A DNA stretch of 64,000 bases from Diplonema papillatum (Eukaryota; Euglenozoa; Diplonemea; Diplonemida; Diplonemidae), in NCBI GenBank assembly GCA_030068145.1, contig JAPJBO010000963.1, forward strand, positions 1-64,000, read 5' to 3'. A program made the translations under genes and the position numbers. Below the pieces are notes generated by a model. The model saw only the letters and a program-made list of their open reading frames with translations, was not told the DNA's origin and ran no database searches. Below, in pieces: positions 31,897-45,592 of the stretch (position 1 is its first letter; each line of letters starts with the position of its first letter).

Positions 31897-33066
31897 TATG
31901 GGACTCCCGCAAAGGCTGGTTGAATGGGCGTGCGGACTTTTAACCTTATTTCGTCGCCTGTTCTCTTCGACCGTTGGGCTAGCTTAAGAGCCACATCCAT
32001 CACACTTGGGAAAACGTAGAGCTCTTTTGTGGAGCCCTCCGTTCTTCGGTGGCATGTCTCGCCGTCGACGTCGGGGACACGGGTTGCCTTCTTGTTCTTC
32101 ACTTTCTGTACGAGAACTTCGAGTGGCTCGGTGTAAGCTTTTTACGCCTCAACACACCCTGGGTCCCTTAGGACTTTCTCGTCGTAGTGGGTCACCATGT
32201 CTCCTGATGCCCGATCACCCATCTTTTGAACCTGCATGGGGTCCATACCCGCTTTCAGAAGGGATGCAACAACCATCTATCCGGGCACTGTGGGTTAGAA
32301 AACGCGCCCTCGTCCGTCCCGAGCCGTCGCCGTCGTTGAACGGCTGCAGGATGCCCCGCTTCCCCGCGGTCCCGCGGAGGGCATCCCTAAACGAGGCATG
32401 GACGGGAAACGGGCACAAGAGGCGTTCCCCCTTGGCCATGAGTTTCAGAAGGGAAAAGACCTCAACAGGGCAGTACAGAATTGACTCTGGCACGCTGTCG
32501 GGTCCATCCGGCAGGAGCAAAGGGGGCAGGCAACAGATTGATGCTTTCAAAGGTGAGGTATCTACTGCACGTCCCTTTTGCCTTGGACAGAGTCCATCCA
32601 ACCCTCACGCCGCCCTCGCCGACGCGGACATCCTCCGTCAGGATCGACTGCATGGAGAGTGAAGTGCTCACCCAGCAGCTGCAGATCCACGCCGAGGCGT
32701 ACAAGGCGCCCCACAACATCATCAACGCCATCTTAGCCGAGGACACGGCGGATGGTTTGCTGACGACATCCGCAGGTTGATCAGAGCGTTGAAGAGAGCG
32801 GCGCCTGACCCTGAGAGCGACGAGCCCCGAGGCGCCGCACAGTCCCGTCAGATCTTCGGCTTCGTGCGGACCGTTGGCGAGTACGACTTCGCAGCGACCG
32901 AAACGGGCGACGACGCAAAAACCTTCCATATCTCTTACCTTAAACTTACGTTTGTCAGCATAATCGTCCTCACCAAACCTCTTCTTCCAAGCTGCCCTTA
33001 GTGCCGCAGGGTATCTGCAATCCCAAACGTCCGACGTCGGAAGAGGCGATTGCGACATTTGAAAAG

Positions 33067-33145
33067 AAATTCCTACCCGGCCAACCGATATATTCCTGGA
33101 GAGCGTTCGGTTGCCTTTTGTGGAATTCCGACGATGGAGCGCAAG
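33067..33145 (+). repeat. Left inverted-repeat arm, unit III
   Basis: Paired with 37451-37528, enclosing the most complete body in the window (4462 bp). Confidence 0.75.
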
Positions 33146-33581
33146 ACGGGAGTAGAAGCCTCCGAGGCCTCCCGGACGATACGACCCTTCTGACACTGGA
33201 GAGGCTTCCGATGTGGGCACTTCCGGTGCGTGTGCCCAGTCCTGAGCTGTACCGCAGAGTACAGGACTTGGTGAGAGCGCGTGATCAGAGCTCTCCTGCG
33301 CTGGGCAGTCCCGCAACACCGGTTGAGAAGAGGTCAACGTCTCAGCGGCGGGCGCTAAAGCGTGCCCTCGAGGACGTCCCCCTGATGCGGCCCGCCCTCG
33401 CATGAGGAGCCTGTACACGACTGCAGGCACCAGGAGGGTCAACAACTCGAACACGGCCACGTACAGGGAGTGGCGTGCGAGCGAGGGCGTGCATCCATAC
33501 CCGACGACGGTCCGGAGGCTTGAGAACTTCGGCGGATACCTGTAGGCATGAAAGATCGGTCGAATCGACGTGCTCGAAATC

Positions 33582-34434
33582 ATGTTTGCGGAGGTGGCAG
33601 GGTTCGATCTGCAGCACCTTCTGGCGGTGTTGCTCATGCTGGAGAGCAAGGATGCCTTGTCCGTAAACAAGGCCGTCGCGAAGGTGGTTCCGGGTTTCGT
33701 GGTGCCGCCACCAGGTCCGAGGCCGAAGGAGGATGCATCGAGTAAGTCGTTTGGCGAGGCAACGACACAACAGCAGTTGCAGCAAATACTCATGCAACAA
33801 CAGCGCCAGCAGGAAATGATGATGCAGAGGTTGCAACAGGTGCAGCAGGAGTTGCAAACGGTGAAGGCGCAAGCAGCTGCATGGCCGCCCGCTCCGCAGC
33901 AGCACTGGCCGGAGGAAAAATGCCGACTCTTCTTGCGCTCCAGCGGGAGACGGGCTTCAGCCTCGCGGCCAGCCCGCGACTTCGAGTTCGACGAGGCCGG
34001 CATTTGCTGGCTACACGGAGGACGCAACAGACGTCCGAGAGTGGGAAGGAGCCATGGCAACGGACGTTGCCGGGCTTGTACAAGACCTCCGTCTCAAGTA
34101 CCTGAACGGTACGGCGCTGGCCGGCAGCTTCGGGCGCTTGCGCGACTGGGTTGAGGGAGTCGCGCACGGTGGTGGCTGGACGTACAATTTGGAGATTGTA
34201 CGTTTGGGCAACAACCTCCTGCAGGAGGTCAGGCTGCACCACTACTGGTGCACGAAACAACTGCCGCGCGCGGCGAGCTGGCTCAGACGTCGGACGACCC
34301 GATGGAGAGGGCAGCTGCCAAGGTCGAGTGTGCGCGGGCCAAGAAGTGGGAGTGCACGTCCGCGATTCGGCGGCAAAGGTAGCAAGAAAGGATACGCCGC
34401 GGCTCAGGGAAACGTGAGACCCGGGGGAAAGTGA
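33582..34434 (+). pseudogene. Gag-like, frameshifted, unit III
   Basis: Same break at the five-A run. It is preceded by the normal long-unit leader, not by tail sequence. Confidence 0.6.
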
Positions 34435-34623
34435 CTGGCCCTCCCCCGGGCCCGGTGGGAGGCGACACTCCCGCATCTGCCAGTAAGGAACGGTCGGCCG
34501 CGACAGCTCGCCGGTGCCCGACCGGTGAACGTAAGTTTACCCGGAAGCGCGAAAACCAGCTTCACGCGCTTTCGAGGTTCAACGCCCGTGCTCGGAAGTC
34601 GGCCAACAGCAATCGGACGGGCG

Positions 34624-35572
34624 ATGTTTGACCTGATCGCCAGCAGGGTTGGAACCACGGTGCCGCGTGGGGTGCAGGCGAAGCACCGGGAACGGCGGGT
34701 TTCGTCCGAGGAGGCGATGCAACGCCTGCGCCATTTTGTTGGCAAGGCATGGGCGGATTCGACAGTGCAGGACCGCCAGAATTTGTGGCACCGCTTCCAG
34801 GCATGGCCGGATATGCAGGGATTGCCGGCGGATCCGGATACAGCAACCCAATTTGTCGTGGCGACAGTGGTCGAGCCGCAGGGCATGCTGGCGTATACCC
34901 GCCTCCTTTCAGCGGTCTTTGGCCACCTTGGGGTGGATGCCCGGCCCCTCCTATCGTTGGCCACGGTCCTCCGTGGTTCAGGAGGCAATATTCCCCTGGA
35001 GCAAGCCCTATCAGTGCCGAGGGAGGTGTTGTTAGCTTGGGCATTCCGACAGACTCCTCGCGTGCGTGCGGCAGTTTTGATCGCGTGGAAGACGGCTTCG
35101 CGGTGGGGCGACGTTCAAAATCTCTCCCGTGCGTGTTTTCCTCTCATCTCGAACACGGAGATTAGTGGTCGACTGGAACACGCTGCCGAAGGGCCGTCGG
35201 GGCAACCCGTTCTGCAGAAGCAAGGTAGTTGCGATCCGGGGACCGCTGACCCGGGAGATCGCGGAGTTGCTGCGGGGCCTCGGGAACTTTCAACAGTTGT
35301 GCCCCCTCTCGACGGATCAGTTCAGCAGACTGCTCGGAGCGGACAACGCGACGAAGCTGTACTCCGCGCACAGCGTGAAGAGGGGCGCCATCGACCACTT
35401 GATGAACATGAAGGCTGCGGGAGCTCCGTTCGCGCTGCAGTTGATTTCGCGCCTGGCGAAGCACACGAACGACGCCGATCCGACCGTGGCCAACATGACG
35501 GTCAGGTACACGTCGGATCCGGTGGCGCTGGCGCGGGTTCTTCAGACCGGGGACGTGACAAGGTACCTCTGA
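34624..35572 (+). pseudogene. Tyrosine recombinase, frameshifted, unit III
   Basis: Identical break. It sits in the unit with the most complete RT, so this copy best represents the ancestor. Confidence 0.8.
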
Positions 35573-35756
35573 GGAGGAGGAAGTCGGACAAGAAGCGGAG
35601 GCACCCCCCTATGTGCAAGCACCCCGATCCGGACCCCGGCGGCTTGTCGTCCATCAACACCAGCGGTACTCCATCCTTCGGAGGGGGAAGCGGACCCGGC
35701 TTCCGGGGACAGAGGAAGAGAAGAAGTCGCCGCTGCACGTCGACTCGGTACCATCA

Positions 35757-37302
35757 ATGGACGTTGCGGTTCTTCGCCGACGAATGAACGCGCCGACGAG
35801 GAAGAGGTTCGATGAGACTTGGTCCCGGACGTTTTACCCGCAGACGTTCCCTTCGAAGACGTCTTCACCTCCGGGTCGTTCCCGTTTCGAGGCGGCGCAT
35901 GCGTTTGAGCTGGAAGAGCACGGAATCGCGGAACGTGCCGCTGGTCCGGGTAGAGACATGAACGTGCCGTTCACAGTCGTCGAGGAGAAGGAACGCAAGC
36001 TCCGCCAGCGGTTCATCCTGTGGACGTACGACGCGAACCGGGTGGTCGAAGCGGACGGATACGAGGCTCACGTCCCCCTTAGCCACGTGTCGAAGTATCT
36101 GCACGCGGTGAATCGAGAGTGCGGCTCGACCCGGGACTTCAGGTGTGGGTTCTACGGGATGGAGATTCCAGCTGCGTCTCGCCGACTTTTCGCCTTTCAG
36201 CGACGGCGACGGCAACTGGTGGCAATTGACGAGGCTACCGATTGGCCATTCGTGTGCACCCGAGCTGATGTACACATTGGCGTCGACGACCGCGGGGCAC
36301 CCAGATTACGTCGACGGCAAGCATGCAGTGTCATCGGAGGTGCTGGTTCACGTCTGGGTGGACAACATCAGATACGCGGGGCCACGCAATCTCGTGTTGA
36401 AGGCGACGTCGTATCCGGACGCCTTGGCTGCCGAGGCACGCATTACGTCGAAGGCTGCGGATACGAGGAACGCGGCATGCCGCTATGAGTTTCTTGGCGT
36501 CGACTGGAAGCATAGCGACGGCACCGTGGGCGTCTCCGCCAAGATGCAATCGCGTTTGCAGCGCGCCGAGGAGAGTGTTCGAGCGGGTAAGATGTCAGCC
36601 GCCGAAATCAAATCCCTGGCTGGTCGTTTGCTGCACGCGTCGGCGATTGCCGGAGTCTACGTGGGCGAGTACTACTTCGCCCTGAAGTTCTTTCGACTGA
36701 CGAACGCCCTCAATCGGGGCGAGAAGTGTCTTGACGAGAACGTGGTTCTGTCACACGGTCTGCAGCGCGCGCTCCCCTCGTGGATGCAGCGTGTTCAGCG
36801 TCGCCGAATTGTTCCAGTCGCTGCTCAATCGCCGAAGTTGGCAGTGTTCGTGGATGCCAGCCTTGATGGTTGGGGAGGTGTACTCGTCGACGTCGACACC
36901 AACGACATGGTAGTCGTCGGCTCTTGTTGGAATCGTGTGGAGAAGCGCCTCCACATAAACCAGCTTGAAGCTATGGCCTTCGAGAGATCCGTGAAGGCCA
37001 TCTCGCCGGCGTACGCCGGGTCCACGGTAACGGTCATCGTGGACAACACCTCTGTGCAAGGGGTGGCCCGAAAGGGCGCGTGTTTACGATCGCATATCTT
37101 GAACGATGCGGTTGTTCGTGCTTTGTTGTGTTTGCAGCAACTGAAGGTTGCGCTGTCCGTTAGGTGGGACTGGAGCGCAGGGAATCCCGCTGATCTGCCA
37201 TCGCGGGTGCCGTTGGCATCTCTCACCGAACAAAACTTTTCGGATATGTCACTGGCGGTCAGGAGCTTTGTTCTGACTGGCGTCATGGGTCCGGCGGTGT
37301 GA
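35757..37302 (+). pseudogene. RT / RNase H, unit III, longest copy
   Basis: It retains a complete fingers-to-motif A stretch including EADGYEAH, missing in every other copy. The mid-RT frame shift near 36198 is still present, so the protein is not continuous. Confidence 0.82.
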
Positions 37303-37450
37303 CCTCCTGGGCTAGCCTGTTCTCTCACCAACCGTGGCTATCTCGGGGGGGTTACCCCAACGGAAGTGATTTCTCCCCTTTTCCCCTTTCTCCTGAGCTG
37401 GAAAGACAGAAGCATGTGCCCATGCCTGAGTGAGTAGCCGGCGGAGAATT

Positions 37451-37528
37451 CTTGCGATCCATCGTGGGAATTCCACAAAGGCAAACGAACGCTCTCCAGG
37501 AATATATCGGTTGGCCGGGTAGGAATTT
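37451..37528 (-). repeat. Right inverted-repeat arm, unit III
   Basis: Partner of 33067-33145. Confidence 0.75.
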
Positions 37529-37694
37529 AGAAGGAGGGCTCACCGGGTTCCAGCAAAGTTTGCTGAGCCGGACGTCCAGTAGCTGTACCCCCTTCTGCAA
37601 TACCTATGCCTCTTCTGTGATGTCATCTGCCTCGCACGTGGGGGCCTCATAGCACCCACATGAACAAAAACATTCTTCGCATCGTAAAACATAC

Positions 37695-37814
37695 CCTTGC
37701 TCTGCACGTCGACCTTGGCACCAGCTGCGATCAACTCCTTGACAACTTCTGAGTGACCGTTCCAGGCTGGCAAGATGCAGAGCCGTGTAACCATCTGTGT
37801 CATTGGGTGAGCGG
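37695..37814 (-). pseudogene. Ankyrin-repeat exon, variant E, frameshifted (unit III)
   Basis: Begins GYTALHLAS, then one extra base (CTGG where others have a three-base codon) moves the rest, WNGHSEVVKELIAAGAKV, to another frame. It ends VQSKG. A private GAG replaces GAA in KEL. Confidence 0.7.
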
Positions 37815-38117
37815 CTAAAATGTACAACGACACGAACACAATGTGTGGGTGGTAGCAATCAGATGCAGACTGCATCACGGGCAGCCTGAAGCGGGAGGTG
37901 TTACTTTCAGATTCACGTCTCAGGGTCGAGACGCAGGCGACAGAGAATGGATGATCTTGGGCAAACACAAATCTTCCGTGTCATGTGGTGACATGTGGCA
38001 TCTTCTTGTCCGGAAAGTACATGTTGTGAGCCGCTCTCCACATTGGAATTCGGTGTTTTTCTTTGGTTCCATCTTTGTTTGATAAGGGAACAAGGGAAAA
38101 CGACATTCACCGATCTG

Positions 38118-38306
38118 CTATGTATCATCCTGCTTCTTGCATGTCAAAACGTTGTGACCCGAATCACCACATCTGGTGCACTTTCGTTTCTTTGCTGCTG
38201 GCGGTGGGTCACTTGACGTGCCGCGCTTGGAGCCCTTTCGTGGTTTGTTGATTACCCTCGGAGCATATTCGTTTGCAACAACCACATCGAAGGGGACGGA
38301 CCTCAC
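38118..38306 (-). pseudogene. Zinc-knuckle fragment, unit III
   Basis: Translation identical to the first copy. Confidence 0.6.
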
Positions 38307-38395
38307 CCTTGCTTTTCATCCTTCGCTTTTTTCCCTGCCCCCCAAGAGCGGTACCGTCACGGGAGGAAGTATCATATTATACCCACGGTTGGCAT

Positions 38396-38579
38396 GTAAT
38401 AATTATTATTAGATTTGATTAGATTTTATTAGATATTATTAGCCTGATTATTACGTATTATTAGATCTAATAATGGGTAATAACTAATAATTTCTAATAA
38501 TTTCTAATAATTATTATTACCTGGTAATAATTTCTCATAATTTCTAACAAAGTCTAATAATTTCTAATAATCTAATAAT
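38396..38579. repeat. TAATA-rich cluster (left type), unit III
   Basis: One 10-bp motif longer than in I-u1. Confidence 0.85.
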
Positions 38580-39516
38580 CGCCTGCAGAGAGTCCCCAGG
38601 AAGTGGGAGGATCAGGGAAAGACTACTCAGTCGGGCTAGGGTCTTGGCAATGAAGCCGCGAAAATGGAGGGAACCCAGAAATCAAAGTAGCTACGGCCCA
38701 AATCTCAGATTTTGTACTCAGTGAAAATATCCGATTTAGCTCTCGGTGAAAATCTCAGATTCAGCTTTCGGTGAAGATCTGCAGATTGTTCCTTCCATCT
38801 CACATTTTGCACTCAGCCCAAAACTCTCATGCGAGTTCAAAATCTGCGAGTTCGTGAGCGCAAACCCGGCGCCCGCCCAGAAAACATCACGGTCCCGGAC
38901 GATGCTCAATGGCGACAAACGCAAAGAAGAAGAGACACGAAAACAACACCAGAATCCATGCCAGGCAAGAGACTGGGTGGCCTGGCAGTGCAAGCCAAGC
39001 GGTGATGCCAAGGTGCTTTTAGGCAATGATATTGTATTAGTGTCGCCCCATAGTGCACTTAATCACCGCAAGTCCCAGCGCTTCATCAAAGCGGTTGTGG
39101 GCAAGCCGTGGTGAAAAGGCAGGACGTGACAATGGTGCTTGCAGAAGACAGCCCGAAGAACCGGCAGAAGATTCCAAGGAGGCCGTACATTCTGTGTGCA
39201 GATGAAAGTGAAATGACACCGGGATCTTATTGTCTGCTTCGGTCGGGTTCCAGCGAATGCCGAAACGCACCACGCACATCATCGAAGACCACATGCAACG
39301 GACTGTATGCCCAGCGAGCGGGATTCGTGCTCAAAAGAAGGTTTCCCAGATGAAGTTAAACCCCCATTCTGCCCTAAGAATACGGGTTCTGGCGGGTAGA
39401 GGTCGCATACCCCACATGCCACATCATCGTCCTCTGCCGGGATCTTGCCTCAAACCTCTCCTACCTCTTTTGGCATCCTTCCATTTCGACTTAGCAACTA
39501 ACGGAATTGCGAACGT
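38580..39516. other. Tail of long unit III
   Basis: Complete tail until a deletion removes its last part together with most of the right TAATA cluster. Confidence 0.5.
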
Positions 39517-39566
39517 GTCTAATAATTTGGGGCGGATTTCGGAAATCTAATAATAGGTAATAATCG
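39517..39566. repeat. TAATA-rich cluster (right type), unit III, truncated
   Basis: Only the last 50 bp remain. GCGAACG is joined to TCTAATAATTTGGGG with TGT as possible filler, and the palindrome is lost. Confidence 0.85.
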
Positions 39567-40275
39567 TGGCGGTTTTGGGGGGGGCGCCAGGTTTATTTCC
39601 GGCCAACATTTTTTCCAACCAACATTTTTTTGGTAAAAGCAAGTTGTACTTAGCAGATTTCATACTACACCTAGTCAGGCAGGGCCTTCACCGGAAGCTG
39701 TTCTCCCGCGCTACAGGGATAGCGCAAGGGTTTGCTGGGATCGCCGACGGCTTAGATGTATCCACGGGCCGTCATGATCGCCATCACCGACGACTTCTTA
39801 GCCTCCCAGGGCCATCCCAAGCCACCCAAAAGCACGTCCAAGTGGAGCTTTGGTCTTGGAGAGTAAGAGCGGGAATCCGGTTGAGGAGCCACGTCGTTGC
39901 CGACTTACCGTGATGATGCTCATGGTCGACTCGAGTTTCGTCGGCTCTGCCGCCTTTTGCCACGGTGGAAGGACCCACCAGCGACTGTGCCCGGCCTCGC
40001 TCCCGCGAGCGATTGCGTTGATCGATCAAAAAATATTGCATGCCTAATACTCTCCAGGGAAAAGACTTTCGAAAAGGGGTACTTTGGACCTACGGAAGTG
40101 GCCGGGAACACGGTATTTGGCCATCTGTGCTACTTTCCTTCACCACAAGACTGGTATCCTGCGACCCGCTGTTCCTCATTTCCTTCAGCTCCTGTATTCC
40201 AAGGATTCCTGCTCCCGAACTGTCGCTTTTCAGCCTACGGTTTTCAGGGCTACGGTTGGGTAATTTGAGGATGAC
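39567..40275. other. Spacer before long unit IV
   Basis: Same as 19975-20684; it ends GGGTAATTTG instead of GGGTAACTTG. Confidence 0.5.
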
Positions 40276-40915
40276 CAGCCGCACGAAGAAGACCAAGAAG
40301 ATTCACAACAGCATCGGCAAGGTAGGCAAGACGGGGGTCCGGTACACTTGAATGTCTACAAACCAGCACCTCATCACGACTTCAGGTCAAGCATATATAT
40401 GGAGGCGGTGCCGCGACGACCACGTGCTGTGCACCTCGTTGAGAAGGGAGCGATTCTCAGCAGGATACTTGGTGCTTGCAGTGACTTCTTTGCACCGAGA
40501 GATGAGAGCAGGGAAATGTTACAGGGAAATGTTAACGAGGGTTTAGCACGAGATGGTTCCACGTGGGTTGCTGCCACCTCCAATCAAAGAAGTTCTGGAC
40601 TTGGCTTCTGGGAGGAGCACCCCGGATCCAACAGCACACTCAACATATCAAAGAGGAACTTCTTCCTTTGTCCTGCTCTCGCGTTCCCACCAACATGTTG
40701 CACAAGCGTACGCCATGCCCCAACTGTGTTGTGCGCCGAGACAGCTGCGAACAGAGAAGGATGCATAGACCGGGACATGTCAGACGTTCATCAAAGACAC
40801 GACTCCGCAAGCCTCATGTCCACCACCAGCTGGGTACCGAGTAGGGACGGCGAGCGATTCTGGGTGGTTGAGGGGGGGAAATCTGCTAAGTACCCAAAAA
40901 ACCTGCAAAAATGGT

Positions 40916-40978
40916 GGCCGGAAATAAACCTGGCGGTTTTGCCCGGTTTTTGGGGGGGCGCCAGGTTTATTTCCGGCC
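40916..40978. repeat. Hairpin, unit IV copy
   Basis: Identical arms to the unit I copy. Unit V has lost this element in its first leader deletion. Confidence 0.85.
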
Positions 40979-41510
40979 AACATTTTTAGAAATACGGTAC
41001 TTGCACTCAAGGGTTGCAAGGCACGGGCACTTCATGGGCGGCGTAAGTCTCACGGATGGATTCCTTCAAATGAACGGCATGGATAAACGAGGCGGGGTCT
41101 TTTTTCATTCATCTTGCTATGACTGCGACAGCATGCGCGCAGGAACTGTCCAGGCATCCAAAGACACCGCATACCTCGTTTTTGTATCCTTGACCTTTCT
41201 TGATTGTGTGTTAGCCTGGACAACCTTGAGCACCTTTGCCCTCCTGGAATAAGCGGCAAAATATGGTTAGGGCAACCAGGTCAACGACCCCCCTCCCCGG
41301 TTACAGCCCTTCCGCGTGCAAAACGCTCAGCTGTCTTTTCACGCAGAGAGTTCAGCAGCTGAATGATGTTCCCCGAGCTTCCCTTAGAGCGCCGTTTGTG
41401 GTGTGTATATCGAAACGAGGCTTGGTGATACACACATCAGCCTGCCGCACCAGACCTTTGTTCCCTTGAGCATCTTTAGTTGGTTCTCGAGTGAGAACCT
41501 GGGAACCCGG

Positions 41511-41723
41511 AGCATGTTTGTAAGATCTGTAAATTATATCGGGCAACCTTGTAAGAAGTGAAAACTTCATGGGCATGTGTTTGTAAGAAATGGAAGCTAT
41601 GCAGGCATGTTTGTAAAAAGGGGAAACTTCATGGGCATGTTTGTAAAAAGTAAGAACTATCAAGGGGCATGTTTGTGAGAATTAGTAAATATAGTGGGCA
41701 ACTTTGTAAAAAGTAGTAAAATA
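41511..41723. repeat. GCATGTTTGTAA minisatellite, unit IV
   Basis: Same number and order of cores as in unit I. Confidence 0.8.
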
Positions 41724-42893
41724 TATGGGACTCCCGCAAAGGCTGGTTGAATGGGCGTGCGGACTTTTAACCTTATTTCGTCGCCTGTTCTCTTCGACCG
41801 TTGGGCTAGCTTAAGAGCCACATCCATCACACTTGGGAAAACGTAGAGCTCTTTTGTGGAGCCCTCCGTTCTTCGGTGGCATGTCTCGCCGTCGACGTCG
41901 GGGACACGGGTTGCCTTCTTGTTCTTCACTTTCTGTACGAGAACTTCGAGTGGCTCGGTGTAAGCTTTTTACGCCTCAACACACCCTGGGTCCCTTAGGA
42001 CTTTCTCGTCGTAGTGGGTCACCATGTCTCCTGATGCCCGATCACCCATCTTTTGAACCTGCATGGGGTCCATACCCGCTTTCAGAAGGGATGCAACAAC
42101 CATCTATCCGGGCACTGTGGGTTAGAAAACGCGCCCTCGTCCGTCCCGAGCCGTCGCCGTCGTTGAACGGCTGCAGGATGCCCCGCTTCCCCGCGGTCCC
42201 GCGGAGGGCATCCCTAAACGAGGCATGGACGGGAAACGGGCACAAGAGGCGTTCCCCCTTGGCCATGAGTTTCAGAAGGGAAAAGACCTCAACAGGGCAG
42301 TACAGAATTGACTCTGGCACGCTGTCGGGTCCATCCGGCAGGAGCAAAGGGGGCAGGCAACAGATTGATGCTTTCAAAGGTGAGGTATCTACTGCACGTC
42401 CCTTTTGCCTTGGACAGAGTCCATCCAACCCTCACGCCGCCCTCGCCGACGCGGACATCCTCCGTCAGGATCGACTGCATGGAGAGTGAAGTGCTCACCC
42501 AGCAGCTGCAGATCCACGCCGAGGCGTACAAGGCGCCCCACAACATCATCAACGCCATCTTAGCCGAGGACACGGCGGATGGTTTGCTGACGACATCCGC
42601 AGGTTGATCAGAGCGTTGAAGAGAGCGGCGCCTGACCCTGAGAGCGACGAGCCCCGAGGCGCCGCACAGTCCCGTCAGATCTTCGGCTTCGTGCGGACCG
42701 TTGGCGAGTACGACTTCGCAGCGACCGAAACGGGCGACGACGCAAAAACCTTCCATATCTCTTACCTTAAACTTACGTTTGTCAGCATAATCGTCCTCAC
42801 CAAACCTCTTCTTCCAAGCTGCCCTTAGTGCCGCAGGGTATCTGCAATCCCAAACGTCCGACGTCGGAAGAGGCGATTGCGACATTTGAAAAG

Positions 42894-42972
42894 AAATTCC
42901 TACCCGGCCAACCGATATATTCCTGGAGAGCGTTCGGTTGCCTTTTGTGGAATTCCGACGATGGAGCGCAAG
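42894..42972 (+). repeat. Left inverted-repeat arm, unit IV
   Basis: Only one left arm serves three right arms (47210, 52550, 57902), because the tandem subunits start downstream of it. Confidence 0.75.
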
Positions 42973-43417
42973 ACGGGAGTAGAAGCCTCCGAGGCCTCCC
43001 GGACGATACGACCCTTCTGACACTGGAGAGGCTTCCGATGTGGGCACTTCCGGTGCGTGTGCCCAGTCCTGAGCTGTACCGCAGAGTACAGGACTTGGTG
43101 AGAGCGCGTGATCAGAGCTCTCCTGCGCTGGGCAGTCCCGCAACACCGGTTGAGAAGAGGTCAACGTCTCAGCGGCGGGCGCTAAAGCGTGCCCTCGAGG
43201 ACGTCCCCCTGATGCGGCCCGCCCTCGCATGAGGAGCCTGTACACGACTGCAGGCACCAGGAGGGTCAACAACTCGAACACGGCCACGTACAGGGAGTGG
43301 CGTGCGAGCGAGGGCGTGCATCCATACCCGACGACGGTCCGGAGGCTTGAGAACTTCGGCGGATACCTGTAGGCATGAAAGATCGGTCGTACGCTCGTAA
43401 TCGACGTGCTCGAAATC

Positions 43418-44270
43418 ATGTTTGCGGAGGTGGCAGGGTTCGATCTGCAGCACCTTCTGGCGGTGTTGCTCATGCTGGAGAGCAAGGATGCCTTGTCCGT
43501 AAACAAGGCCGTCGCGAAGGTGGTTCCGGGTTTCGTGGTGCCGCCACCAGGTCCGAGGCCGAAGGAGGATGCATCGAGTAAGTCGTTTGGCGAGGCAACG
43601 ACACAACAGCAGTTGCAGCAAATACTCATGCAACAACAGCGCCAGCAGGAAATGATGATGCAGAGGTTGCAACAGGTGCAGCAGGAGTTGCAAACGGTGA
43701 AGGCGCAAGCAGCTGCATGGCCGCCCGCTCCGCAGCAGCACTGGCCGGAGGAAAAATGCCGACTCTTCTTGCGCTCCAGCGGGAGACGGGCTTCAGCCTC
43801 GCGGCCAGCCCGCGACTTCGAGTTCGACGAGGCCGGCATTTGCTGGCTACACGGAGGACGCAACAGACGTCCGAGAGTGGGAAGGAGCCATGGCAACGGA
43901 CGTTGCCGGGCTTGTACAAGACCTCCGTCTCAAGTACCTGAACGGTACGGCGCTGGCCGGCAGCTTCGGGCGCTTGCGCGACTGGGTTGAGGGAGTCGCG
44001 CACGGTGGTGGCTGGACGTACAATTTGGAGATTGTACGTTTGGGCAACAACCTCCTGCAGGAGGTCAGGCTGCACCACTACTGGTGCACGAAACAACTGC
44101 CGCGCGCGGCGAGCTGGCTCAGACGTCGGACGACCCGATGGAGAGGGCAGCTGCCAAGGTCGAGTGTGCGCGGGCCAAGAAGTGGGAGTGCACGTCCGCG
44201 ATTCGGCGGCAAAGGTAGCAAGAAAGGATACGCCGCGGCTCAGGGAAACGTGAGACCCGGGGGAAAGTGA
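43418..44270 (+). pseudogene. Gag-like, frameshifted, subunit IV-u1
   Basis: Same break. The pre-Gag sequence carries the longer TACGCTCGT variant shared with unit II. Confidence 0.6.
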
Positions 44271-44459
44271 CTGGCCCTCCCCCGGGCCCGGTGGGAGGCG
44301 ACACTCCCGCATCTGCCAGTAAGGAACGGTCGGCCGCGACAGCTCGCCGGTGCCCGACCGGTGAACGTAAGTTTACCCGGAAGCGCGAAAACCAGCTTCA
44401 CGCGCTTTCGAGGTTCAACGCCCGTGCTCGGAAGTCGGCCAACAGCAATCGGACGGGCG

Positions 44460-45408
44460 ATGTTTGACCTGATCGCCAGCAGGGTTGGAACCACGGTGCC
44501 GCGTGGGGTGCAGGCGAAGCACCGGGAACGGCGGGTTTCGTCCGAGGAGGCGATGCAACGCCTGCGCCATTTTGTTGGCAAGGCATGGGCGGATTCGACA
44601 GTGCAGGACCGCCAGAATTTGTGGCACCGCTTCCAGGCATGGCCGGATATGCAGGGATTGCCGGCGGATCCGGATACAGCAACCCAATTTGTCGTGGCGA
44701 CAGTGGTCGAGCCGCAGGGCATGCTGGCGTATACCCGCCTCCTTTCAGCGGTCTTTGGCCACCTTGGGGTGGATGCCCGGCCCCTCCTATCGTTGGCCAC
44801 GGTCCTCCGTGGTTCAGGAGGCAATATTCCCCTGGAGCAAGCCCTATCAGTGCCGAGGGAGGTGTTGTTAGCTTGGGCATTCCGACAGACTCCTCGCGTG
44901 CGTGCGGCAGTTTTGATCGCGTGGAAGACGGCTTCGCGGTGGGGCGACGTTCAAAATCTCTCCCGTGCGTGTTTTCCTCTCATCTCGAACACGGAGATTA
45001 GTGGTCGACTGGAACACGCTGCCGAAGGGCCGTCGGGGCAACCCGTTCTGCAGAAGCAAGGTAGTTGCGATCCGGGGACCGCTGACCCGGGAGATCGCGG
45101 AGTTGCTGCGGGGCCTCGGGAACTTTCAACAGTTGTGCCCCCTCTCGACGGATCAGTTCAGCAGACTGCTCGGAGCGGACAACGCGACGAAGCTGTACTC
45201 CGCGCACAGCGTGAAGAGGGGCGCCATCGACCACTTGATGAACATGAAGGCTGCGGGAGCTCCGTTCGCGCTGCAGTTGATTTCGCGCCTGGCGAAGCAC
45301 ACGAACGACGCCGATCCGACCGTGGCCAACATGACGGTCAGGTACACGTCGGATCCGGTGGCGCTGGCGCGGGTTCTTCAGACCGGGGACGTGACAAGGT
45401 ACCTCTGA
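44460..45408 (+). pseudogene. Tyrosine recombinase, frameshifted, subunit IV-u1
   Basis: Identical translation and break. Confidence 0.8.
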
Positions 45409-45592
45409 GGAGGAGGAAGTCGGACAAGAAGCGGAGGCACCCCCCTATGTGCAAGCACCCCGATCCGGACCCCGGCGGCTTGTCGTCCATCAACACCAGC
45501 GGTACTCCATCCTTCGGAGGGGGAAGCGGACCCGGCTTCCGGGGACAGAGGAAGAGAAGAAGTCGCCGCTGCACGTCGACTCGGTACCATCA

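Larger units (their letters stand above)
30529..33581. other. Leader region of long unit III
   Basis: Same layout as unit I, but without an 80-bp block after GGATCC (30880s). The sequence immediately before Gag is the shortest form (CGGTCGAATCG). No gene recognised. Confidence 0.6.
30529..40275 (+). repeat. Long tandem unit III, single-subunit form
   Basis: At 9747 bp this is the simplest complete unit and the best reference for the layout. It keeps the longest RT amino-terminal coding segment of all copies (no deletion near 36000-36070). It lacks an 80-bp leader segment present in I and IV, and most of the right TAATA cluster. Confidence 0.93.
40276..43417. other. Leader region of long unit IV
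   Basis: Nearly base-for-base equal to unit I. Differences are the pre-Gag insertion TACGCTCGT shared with unit II and the absence of the two extra bases near 2976. No gene recognised. Confidence 0.6.
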